Shown in pieces: positions 24,105 through 30,838 of a stretch of 37,479 nt of DNA (position 1 is the stretch's first letter; the number at the start of each line of letters is the position of its first letter). The stretch is from positions 1-37,479 of the forward strand of contig JAFVWP010000135.1 of NCBI GenBank assembly GCA_017501565.1, written 5' to 3'. Origin of the DNA: Elusimicrobiaceae bacterium (GTDB taxonomy: Bacteria; Elusimicrobiota; Elusimicrobia; Elusimicrobiales; Elusimicrobiaceae). The translations under genes and the position numbers were made by a program. The notes under the pieces were generated by a model, which saw only the letters and a program-made list of their open reading frames with translations, did not search any database and was not told the origin of the DNA.

Positions 24105-25052
24105 ATGAAAAAATTATTAGCTGTTGCTATGGCCTTTGTATTGGCCTATCCGGCTTTTGCCGCCAATAAGGCGAAAACTGCCGCTAAAACCCCCGCCAGA
24201 CCCAGCGTAGAATTTATTGTCATTGAGTCTGACGACTATGCCGCCGGTAAAGTGGATATGCCGATGGCCAATGCGGTAGCCAACTTTTTGGGTGGTGATG
24301 CCAACGTAACCCCGGTTTCTTACCAACAAGCCAAACAGAACCCGGCGTATGCAAATATGGATATGAGCTATTTGCCTTTGTATCTTTTGAAATCTACCCC
24401 GCAATACCGCGAAAAATTGACCCAACATATTTCTGTCGGTCAAGTTTTGGAAAGAGGGGAATATTTGGTTTTCCCGCATTTGTCTAATACCGGTGTTTAC
24501 CAAGATAAAGTAGCCAATCCGGGCGTATTGGAAATTTTTGTTATGTCCCAATGTCCGTTTGGCGCGATGGCCGAAAACTTGGTAATTGATGCGATGAAAG
24601 CGGGCAAATTGCCGGCTGACAAAGTTATCAAATTGCGCTACATCGTAAGCTACAACGAACAAAATGGTTTCCAAAGCTTGCATGGTTCCGGCGAATGGGA
24701 AGAAAACGTACGCCAACTTTTGATTGCCAAATACTATCCCGCCAAATTGTGGAAATATTTGGAAATCCGCAACAAAGATTACCGCTCCAGCCGCTGGGAT
24801 AAAGCGATGGAAGAAGCCGGTATCAACGTCAAAAAAATCACGAAAAAATTTGATACCGAAGGTATTGAACTCTTGAAAAAAGAAGCCGCTTACAGCGATG
24901 AATACGGCATTAATGCTTCTCCTTCTTTCTTGTATGAAGGAAAAGAAAAATTGGATTTCGGTTCTGTATCCCAAAAACCGGGATTTGAATTTATGAATCC
25001 TTCCAATGCCAACCGCGGCGGCGGCCAAGCGGCCCCTGTCGGTAGCTGCTAA
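24105..25052 (+). CDS. Exported thioredoxin-fold (DsbA-like) protein with a single active-site Cys
   Basis: The 315-residue product has a signal peptide at about 1-19 (AYPAFA) and a thioredoxin-fold domain from about 140. The strand-helix VLEIFVMSQCPFG-AMAENL resembles SQCP-x-C motifs of DsbA-like proteins, but the second Cys is Gly (CPFG). The cis-Pro loop is visible as ASPSFL near residue 275. The whole protein has only two Cys: this one and the very last residue (PVGSC), which might act as the missing resolving partner. A plausible role is thiol exchange or chaperoning for Cys-rich surface proteins such as the giant protein at 8031 (inference). It is the last gene before the intrinsic terminator at 25078, preceded by AAGGAG. 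Confidence 0.8.
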   Translation: MKKLLAVAMAFVLAYPAFAANKAKTAAKTPARPSVEFIVIESDDYAAGKVDMPMANAVANFLGGDANVTPVSYQQAKQNPAYANMDMSYLPLYLLKSTPQYREKLTQHISVGQVLERGEYLVFPHLSNTGVYQDKVANPGVLEIFVMSQCPFGAMAENLVIDAMKAGKLPADKVIKLRYIVSYNEQNGFQSLHGSGEWEENVRQLLIAKYYPAKLWKYLEIRNKDYRSSRWDKAMEEAGINVKKITKKFDTEGIELLKKEAAYSDEYGINASPSFLYEGKEKLDFGSVSQKPGFEFMNPSNANRGGGQAAPVGSC

Positions 25053-25077
25053 CACCAAAATTTCTACTCAAAACAGG

Positions 25078-25112
25078 GCGGGGGCTAAGAGCAAATCTGG
25101 GCCCCCGCTTTT
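25078..25112 (+). terminator. Rho-independent terminator at the end of the Tad operon
   Basis: GCGGGGGC (25078-25085) pairs perfectly with GCCCCCGC (25101-25108) around a 15-nt loop, followed by TTTT (25109-25112). It lies 25 nt after the stop of the thioredoxin-fold gene and ends 13 nt before the next start codon. The stem is very GC-rich compared with the surroundings; the T-run is short. Confidence 0.85.
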
Positions 25113-25125
25113 AAGAAAAAAATTT

Positions 25126-27009
25126 ATGAAATTAAGAAAGAACGGATTATTCACCCAAGCCTTGCTTGCTTTGACCTTTGTATCACTTGTGCCGGTGCTT
25201 TTAATTGTGTGGCACGTGATGCGGGCGGATAGCCGTGTCTTGCAAAGTGAAATCTTAGACCGCCAGCGCATCATGGCAGACCAAATAGGCAGTATTGTGG
25301 CTGATGTGGTGGAGCGGGAAGTACAATTTTTTTCGGTATTTACGGATTTGCATAACGATTTTACGGACCATCACTATATCAACCAACAGGATATTGAATA
25401 TTTACGTCTTAAAAACCCTTCCATTACCCATATTTCCGTTTTAAATAATAAAGGCCGTCAGCTTTTTCATTCCAGCGATCAAAACAGCCGTTTTACATAC
25501 GCGCCGGAGTTGGCCAATATCTTGAAAACTTGCGTCGGACAAGGCAAAGAATATGTAGGCTCTGTCAGCCGCAACAGAGGCCGCTTATTGGCTTTAATGG
25601 CCTTTCCTATCCGTGAGGCAACAGATCCCCAAAAAGTAAGCGGTGTTTTATTGGCGGAAATGGATTTGGCCCAACTCGGTAAAGATTTAAGCAAAGTTTA
25701 TAATGAAGATTTTTCAGTAGCTATTTTATCCGGCGATAACGGATTGATTTCTTATTCCGGCGTGCCGGGCGGTTTGGCTTTGCAAGATAACAATTTATTA
25801 AAGGCAAAAATAGACGAAATAGAAAAACTTTTAGCGGGTAAAGATAGCGCGATTATTTCTTTGCCCGATCAAGACGAGCTGTTGGTCAGCCGCGTGAAGG
25901 TGCCCTCTTTGGGGTGGTTTGTTTATGTTTATCAGCAAGCCAACACCGGTCATAAGCTGTTTATGGAAAGTACCTTTCATTCCCGTTGGGATATGTTGTG
26001 GATTATGTCAGCGCTGGCGGGGTTTGTTGTTTTGGTGGCCTATTTGGTTATTCGCCCCATCGTGCGTCCGGTACAGCGTTTAACGGAAGTAGCCGTAAAA
26101 TTTGAGCGGGAAAAGGGATATTTGCCTACTGAGTCTGAATTGATTATTCCCAATAATGAAATCGGCGAATTGCAACGGGTGTTTTTGCACATGGCGCGTT
26201 CTTTGGTGGAGCAAAAAAATGAGATTTTAGCCGCACAGAAAGAATTGGGTCTGATGAATAAAGATTTGGAATTGCGCGTGCAAGAACGTACGGCCGAATT
26301 AAAAGCGGCTACGGACGAGTTGGTAAAGTCCGAGCAATTGGCCGCTATCGGTCAAATGGCCTCTATCATCAGCCACGAAATCCGTAATCCGCTTGCGGTT
26401 ATCAGCAATGCCACGCGCCTGATTAAGACCATTACCCCGCCGACCGACCCGAAATTAATCAAGCAATTTTCCATCATTGAAGCGGAAATCAAACAGGCCA
26501 ACAGCATCATCAGTGAAGTGTTGGGCTTTGCCCGTAGCCGCGAACTGATGCTGAGTATGATTGATTTAAACAGCTATGTGCATGACATTGTGGCTTCTTA
26601 TCCTGCCGGCCCCGAAGTGCGCCTGGTGGAAGAATTGGACCAAGAAAGTGTGCGCTTAAAAATTGATGCCGAAGAAATCAAACAAGCCTTGCGCAACTTG
26701 CTGTCCAACGCTTGCGAAGCCACCCCCAGCCACGGCAGTGTGCGGGTGGGAACGTTGGTGGGCAAAAAAGCGGTATGTATTTATATAGAAGACGAAGGCC
26801 CCGGCATTAGCCCTGAAATGAAAGAAAAAATATTCTCTCCATTTTTTACTACCAAAGCCCGCGGTACGGGGCTTGGGTTGGCCGTTGTGCATAAGGCGGT
26901 CAAAAGACATAAAGGCAAAATTTTTATTCATAGCGAAGAAGGCAAAGGCACTTGCTTTGCTATTTATTTAAGAGTTTACAAGAAAACCGGAGATACAAAG
27001 TATGACTGA
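25126..27009 (+). CDS. Membrane sensor histidine kinase (Cache-like sensor, HAMP)
   Basis: The product of about 627 residues has TM1 at about 10-30, an extracytoplasmic Cache-like sensor at about 35-290, TM2 at about 290-315 and a HAMP domain (RPIVRPVQRLTEVAVKF to NEIGELQRVF). A coiled coil precedes the HisKA domain with the phospho-accepting His417 in SHEIRNPLAV. The ATPase domain has the N box NLLSNACEATP, G1 DEGPGISP, F box FSPFFTT and G2 GTGLGLAVV. I chose ATG 25126; the upstream frame from 25006 lies inside the terminator and the previous gene. The ribosome-binding site is weak. It probably phosphorylates the REC domains encoded next. It shares its genomic position with the Tad genes, suggesting control of piliation. 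Confidence 0.92.
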   Translation: MKLRKNGLFTQALLALTFVSLVPVLLIVWHVMRADSRVLQSEILDRQRIMADQIGSIVADVVEREVQFFSVFTDLHNDFTDHHYINQQDIEYLRLKNPSITHISVLNNKGRQLFHSSDQNSRFTYAPELANILKTCVGQGKEYVGSVSRNRGRLLALMAFPIREATDPQKVSGVLLAEMDLAQLGKDLSKVYNEDFSVAILSGDNGLISYSGVPGGLALQDNNLLKAKIDEIEKLLAGKDSAIISLPDQDELLVSRVKVPSLGWFVYVYQQANTGHKLFMESTFHSRWDMLWIMSALAGFVVLVAYLVIRPIVRPVQRLTEVAVKFEREKGYLPTESELIIPNNEIGELQRVFLHMARSLVEQKNEILAAQKELGLMNKDLELRVQERTAELKAATDELVKSEQLAAIGQMASIISHEIRNPLAVISNATRLIKTITPPTDPKLIKQFSIIEAEIKQANSIISEVLGFARSRELMLSMIDLNSYVHDIVASYPAGPEVRLVEELDQESVRLKIDAEEIKQALRNLLSNACEATPSHGSVRVGTLVGKKAVCIYIEDEGPGISPEMKEKIFSPFFTTKARGTGLGLAVVHKAVKRHKGKIFIHSEEGKGTCFAIYLRVYKKTGDTKYD

Positions 27010-27013
27010 GTAA

Positions 27014-28123
27014 GTGAAAATTTTGGTAGTAGATGACGATAATAACCTGCGTGAAACGATGGCGGATTTGTTGGAAATTGAAGGGTACCGCGTTTACCAA
27101 GCCGGCAACGGACAGGAATGTCTGGATTTGGTTTCTACGGAGTTTTTTAATGTTATTTTGATGGATTATAATTTGCCCGATGAAACAGGCTTGGATTTGA
27201 TTCGCAAAATCCGCGGTTTTAACCAAGATTCGCAAATTTTAATGATCACCGCCTACGCTTCTTTAAACTCTATTATGGAAGCGATGAAAGAGTCTGTGTA
27301 TGACTTTTTAATTAAGCCGGTGGATTTTGATTATTTAAAACGCACCATTAACCGCGCTTTGGATAAATATTTCTTGGAACAAAGCAACAAAGCTTTGCTG
27401 GCCCAATTAAAACAAAGAAACGAAGATTTAGACAGACTCAATAATATGAAATCTAAATTTTTCTCCATTGTGTCGCATGACTTGTCTAATTCTTTAATGA
27501 CGCTGAAGATGAGCTTTGATATGTTGAAAAAACGCCTGACCCCGGACGAAGACCAAGCCAAAAAAATGTCTTACATGGACGAAAGTATCGGTCAAATTGA
27601 ACATTTGATTAAAGATTTGGTGGATTGGGCGGCTATTGAAAAAGGAAAATTACGCATTGAAAAGGCGCCGTTTGAATTGACGGCAAGCATGAAGAAAACC
27701 GCCGAAATTTTCAAGGATAAAGCCGGCAAAAGAAATATTGCCGTAACGTTTGAAAGTGTGGGGGAAATCCCTGTATTTGCCGACGAAAAACGTATCCGTC
27801 AGGTTATTTCCAATATTTTAGAAAATGCGGTACGTCATACGCCGGACTACGGAAAAATAGACGTAATCGTGAGCAAACTAGATGAAAAAAATGCTAAAGT
27901 GTCCGTAAAGGACTCTGGAGACGGCATAGATCCCCAGCAGGCCCCTTCTTTGTTCTCCAGCTTTACGCAAGTAGGCGAAAAAGGACGCGTAGGGCGCTTG
28001 GGGTTGGGGTTGTCTATCGCCAAAGATATTGTGACCAATCATGGGGGCCGTATTTGGGCCGAAAGCAAAGGCTTAGGCCAAGGGGCAGCGTTTAATTTTA
28101 CTTTGCCCATCGGCAAAAATTAA
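27014..28123 (+). CDS. REC-histidine kinase hybrid
   Basis: The 369-residue product begins with a receiver domain (KILVVDDDNN, phospho-acceptor Asp51 in LMDYNLP, Thr and Ala of MITAYAS, Lys of LIKPVD), then a coiled linker, a HisKA domain with His155 in VSHDLSNSL, and an ATPase domain (NILENAVRHTP, DSGDGIDP, GRLGLGLSI). It has no membrane segment. REC-first hybrids can relay phosphate from an upstream kinase, here probably the product of 25126. The GTG at 27014 has a poor ribosome-binding site. An in-frame ATG at 27002 with GGAG upstream is cut off by TAA at its fourth codon, so the true start is uncertain. Confidence 0.9.
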   Translation: MKILVVDDDNNLRETMADLLEIEGYRVYQAGNGQECLDLVSTEFFNVILMDYNLPDETGLDLIRKIRGFNQDSQILMITAYASLNSIMEAMKESVYDFLIKPVDFDYLKRTINRALDKYFLEQSNKALLAQLKQRNEDLDRLNNMKSKFFSIVSHDLSNSLMTLKMSFDMLKKRLTPDEDQAKKMSYMDESIGQIEHLIKDLVDWAAIEKGKLRIEKAPFELTASMKKTAEIFKDKAGKRNIAVTFESVGEIPVFADEKRIRQVISNILENAVRHTPDYGKIDVIVSKLDEKNAKVSVKDSGDGIDPQQAPSLFSSFTQVGEKGRVGRLGLGLSIAKDIVTNHGGRIWAESKGLGQGAAFNFTLPIGKN

Positions 28124-28149
28124 TTTGAAATTCTACGGGAGCGAACTAC

Positions 28150-28833
28150 ATGAATAAAAAGAAAAAAGTGAAAGTGCTCATTGCAGATGACCAAACCCTT
28201 TTCCGCGAAGGTATCAAAGACGTATTGACCGGGGAAAAATGGATTGAGGTCGTAGGCGAAGCGGCCGACGGCATGGAAGCGGTGGCTTTGGCTAAAAAAC
28301 TTAAACCGGATGTGGTGCTGATGGATATTAAATTGCCGAAATTGGACGGCATTTCCGCCACGCGCCAAATTCGCCAATTAGCACCGGAAGTAAATGTACT
28401 GATGCTTTCTTCTTTTGAAGACGAAGCACACGTGTTAGATGCTATTCAAGCCGGAGCTAACGGATATTTATCTAAAATGTTACCGGCGGCGGAATTGGTC
28501 AATTCTATTAAAACTTTTACAACGGAAGGGCTGATGATTCCGCAACAGCTGATGGGCAAACTCTTGCACGGGTTGCGCCGTATGGGCGAAGGCGGTATGC
28601 CTACGCAAGCTACCTTAACCAAGACCGAAATTAAGGTCATGGACTTGTTGGGCAAAGGTATGAGCAATAAAGAGTTGGCCAAAGAATTGGGCTGTAGTGT
28701 AAAAACCATTAAAAATCACTTAAACAGCGCCTTTCATAAATTAGGGGTCAGCAGCCGTACCGAAGCGGTAGTAAAAGCTATTGAAAAAGGGCTTATTTCT
28801 TCCGAAGGGACCAAATTTAGCGACGACGAATAA
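28150..28833 (+). CDS. NarL/FixJ-family response regulator (REC-LuxR HTH)
   Basis: The 227-residue product has a receiver domain at about 7-125 (VLIADDQ, phospho-acceptor Asp59 in VVLMDIKLP, Ser and Ser of MLSSFED, Lys of YLSKML) and a LuxR-type DNA-binding domain at about 155-220 (LTKTEIKVMDLLGKGMSNKELAKELGCSVKTIKNHLNSAFHKLGV). It is the only DNA-binding protein recognised in the window, so it is the likely transcriptional output of the two kinases upstream. Candidate targets are the pilus promoters, for example the one at 30696 (inference). It has a GGGAG ribosome-binding site and is followed 7 nt later by a pilin gene. Confidence 0.94.
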   Translation: MNKKKKVKVLIADDQTLFREGIKDVLTGEKWIEVVGEAADGMEAVALAKKLKPDVVLMDIKLPKLDGISATRQIRQLAPEVNVLMLSSFEDEAHVLDAIQAGANGYLSKMLPAAELVNSIKTFTTEGLMIPQQLMGKLLHGLRRMGEGGMPTQATLTKTEIKVMDLLGKGMSNKELAKELGCSVKTIKNHLNSAFHKLGVSSRTEAVVKAIEKGLISSEGTKFSDDE

Positions 28834-28840
28834 ACCGAAT

Positions 28841-29020
28841 ATGCGTAAACTAAAGGCAATATTACGTTTGTATACTAAGCGCACCCAAGGGCAAGTGACG
28901 ATTGAATACGTGCTGATGTTGGGGAGCGTGTTGGTGATTTTGTCTGCTTTTTTGACCACCTTTCATACAGATATTGCCCGTTGGTTTTTTACGTTCATCG
29001 GTTATGCGCTGAGTAAATAA
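28841..29020 (+). CDS. Flp/Fap-type pilin, third copy
   Basis: The 59-residue product has a basic leader, a prepilin site (TQG then QVTIEY), the Glu-Tyr signature and a hydrophobic helix VLMLGSVLVILSAFL. The tail has aromatic residues (RWFFTFIGY) not found in the copies at 13917 and 14129, so it is probably a minor pilin. ATG 28841 lies 7 nt after the response-regulator stop; the longer frame from 28781 runs inside that gene. It begins a second group of pilin-like genes. Confidence 0.85.
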   Translation: MRKLKAILRLYTKRTQGQVTIEYVLMLGSVLVILSAFLTTFHTDIARWFFTFIGYALSK

Positions 29021-29021
29021 A

Positions 29022-30140
29022 ATGCGTCAGACACTTACTTTGATAAAGAAGAGCTTGCATAATAACCGGGCACAAATTTTGCTCCCGGCGGTAATGCTTG
29101 CGCCTATTTTTATCTTGGTGGTGTATTTGTTGTTTGAAACGGCTAAACTTTCCATGGTAAAAGTGGAAAACCAATTCGCCCTGGACAATGGGGCTTATAC
29201 TCAAATGTCTGCTACCAGCGGTTATTTAAATGGTATGGCTCAGGTCAATGCCGTGCTCCCGTACCGCGTAATGAAGACGATGAGTACGGAATTGGTGGCC
29301 AAATCTTCTTATGCCAATAAAGGGGAAAAGGTGACCGTTTTTGACGTGTTTTATACGGCCGGTGCTTTTCCGGCGATGGGCCCTAACCATGAAATGGGGC
29401 CTAACGGCGCCGTGGCCAACCCGCCGCCGGCGGCTGAGTCTACGGATTGGAACTTTCAATATTACAAAGGAATGCGCGCCGATTGGAATAAAGAAGACCC
29501 CAAATTAACCGCCGATAAAGACGGAAAAGTAATTATCACCAGCGAACATATTGCGGATAATTATTTCTTTGGGTTTAATGCTATTGGGCAGGCGGCTTTG
29601 AGAGAATGGGCGACCATTTATATCCGTACGCAATCCATTTATCTGTCTCAAGATTATGTGTATAAAGATATGATAGAAAAGTCCAAAGTATTCCGCGAAA
29701 GTTATTATTTAAACACCAAAGGTTCATGCAAAAAACGTGAATGCGGCCGTCAGGCAGCGGAAACATTGGAGCGTTTTGAATTGGAAACAGAGCCTTTTGA
29801 AATTGATGATATTATTATGAATATTACCAACGATTTCGGTTCTTCCAATAGTCACGCCGGTTATTATGAGTTGCCTATTAAATTGTCCGAAGTTATCAAA
29901 ACCAAATTGTTTCAATTTGCGTATTTAACTCCGCAAAGCCGCACCCGCTTGCGTCGTTTGCAACGCGGCGTATCGTTGAAACAAAAATTTCAAGTGCCGT
30001 CCAACCGCTTTAATATTAATATTACCCAACGCTATAAACCTTATGTTACTAACAGCGTAACTATTTCTTGTCCGCGCAGCAGCAACAACTGCGTATGGCC
30101 CAATCCATTGCCCAAATATAGCGTAAAGGTGGGTTTATGA
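29022..30140 (+). CDS. TadG-like pilus assembly protein
   Basis: The 372-residue product has an N-terminal hydrophobic anchor at about 20-42 (ILLPAVMLAPIFILVVYLLFETA) followed by a helix with KVENQFALDNGAYTQ, similar to the TadE/G-like pattern in which an anchor leads into a helix near 'Q-x-A-x-D'. There is no Glu at position +5 of a Gly-type processing site (NNRAQILLPA), so it is not a cleaved pilin. The long extracytoplasmic part has four Cys (GSC, REC, ISC, NNC), suggesting disulfides. It overlaps the next TadE-like gene by 4 nt (ATGA), indicating tight coupling. TadG-type assignment is by pattern and context. Confidence 0.7.
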   Translation: MRQTLTLIKKSLHNNRAQILLPAVMLAPIFILVVYLLFETAKLSMVKVENQFALDNGAYTQMSATSGYLNGMAQVNAVLPYRVMKTMSTELVAKSSYANKGEKVTVFDVFYTAGAFPAMGPNHEMGPNGAVANPPPAAESTDWNFQYYKGMRADWNKEDPKLTADKDGKVIITSEHIADNYFFGFNAIGQAALREWATIYIRTQSIYLSQDYVYKDMIEKSKVFRESYYLNTKGSCKKRECGRQAAETLERFELETEPFEIDDIIMNITNDFGSSNSHAGYYELPIKLSEVIKTKLFQFAYLTPQSRTRLRRLQRGVSLKQKFQVPSNRFNINITQRYKPYVTNSVTISCPRSSNNCVWPNPLPKYSVKVGL

Positions 30141-30676
30141 GAAATATTTTCTTTTCCCGAAAAGGCCAGGCTACTACGGAAACGGTGTTGCTGTTTCCGA
30201 TTATGGTTATTTTTATTGTTTTTATCATCAAAATTTTCGGGGTCATGGTTTTGGCCCAAAAAATGGAAATTGCCGCTTTTTATGCCGCGCGCCGCTACCA
30301 ATTGCAATCCCACACAACGGCTTATTTGCAACGTTGGGACCGCCGCTATTTGCAGAAAGATATTAAGAAAAAAGTAGAAGATTATGTAGGGTTTAACAAC
30401 CCCGCCATGGTGCGCTTTTTAAGTTTGCGCTCTTTGGATTTAAAAATTTCCCAGCCCGACGATGAAATATGGACGCACGTTACATTGACGGCCAAAACTG
30501 CTCCTCCGCGCATCAATTTTTTATGCAGATACGATAAGATGAAAGTGTGTGAAGATAATGCTGACTGCTTAACAGGGTATAATTTTTTGTGTGAAACCGG
30601 CGGAGAAATTCAAGTCATCAAATATATAGGCCCCAACGAACGTGTGTTGCCCTATATCCGCCCCGAAGGAAAATAA
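30137..30676 (+). CDS. TadE-family pseudopilin, second copy
   Basis: The 179-residue product has a short basic leader, a prepilin-type site (RKG then QATTETVLLFP) with Glu at mature position 5, and a hydrophobic helix VLLFPIMVIFIVFIIKIFGVMVLA, followed by an AAFYAARRYQLQ helix and a polar domain. The C-terminal part has four Cys (FLCRYD, VCEDN, DCLTG, FLCETG). It differs in length and C-terminal domain from the TadE at 14377, so both may be used as different minor subunits. It is the last gene before the strong promoter at 30696. Confidence 0.85.
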   Translation: MRNIFFSRKGQATTETVLLFPIMVIFIVFIIKIFGVMVLAQKMEIAAFYAARRYQLQSHTTAYLQRWDRRYLQKDIKKKVEDYVGFNNPAMVRFLSLRSLDLKISQPDDEIWTHVTLTAKTAPPRINFLCRYDKMKVCEDNADCLTGYNFLCETGGEIQVIKYIGPNERVLPYIRPEGK

Positions 30677-30695
30677 TGGTTTTGTAAAAAAGGGC

Positions 30696-30724
30696 TTGAC
30701 AACACCGCCAAAACCATTTATACT
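30696..30724 (+). promoter_or_regulatory. Near-consensus sigma-70 promoter for the accessory membrane-protein operon
   Basis: TTGACA at 30696-30701 and TATACT at 30719-30724 are separated by exactly 17 nt; together they differ from the consensus at one base. Transcription should start near 30731, giving a leader of about 108 nt before the start codon at 30839. This is the strongest promoter seen in the window. Confidence 0.85.
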
Positions 30725-30731
30725 GATAGTA

Positions 30732-30792
30732 GCGCAAGGTATTGCGCACCATTTTAAACTCTGTGTTTGAGCATAAAAGCCTTGTCTTTTAT
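30732..30792 (+). other. Two hairpins in the 5' leader of the accessory operon
   Basis: Hairpin 1: GCGCAA (30732-30737) with TTGCGC (30742-30747), loop GGTA, located at the predicted transcript 5' end. Hairpin 2: ATAAAAG (30773-30779) with CTTTTAT (30786-30792), loop of 6 nt. Neither is followed by a T-run. Hairpin 1 could protect the RNA 5' end, or its DNA palindrome could be an operator. Confidence 0.5.
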
Positions 30793-30838
30793 GGGTCAGC
30801 AAGAGTGAATTTTTATATATGTATACAGGGAGCGTCTT

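Noticed and set aside
24117-25058. Long open frame of 313 residues on the - strand
   Set aside because: It mirrors the thioredoxin-fold gene, which has a signal peptide, ribosome-binding site and recognisable motif; the antisense product has no domain signal and is a codon-bias shadow.
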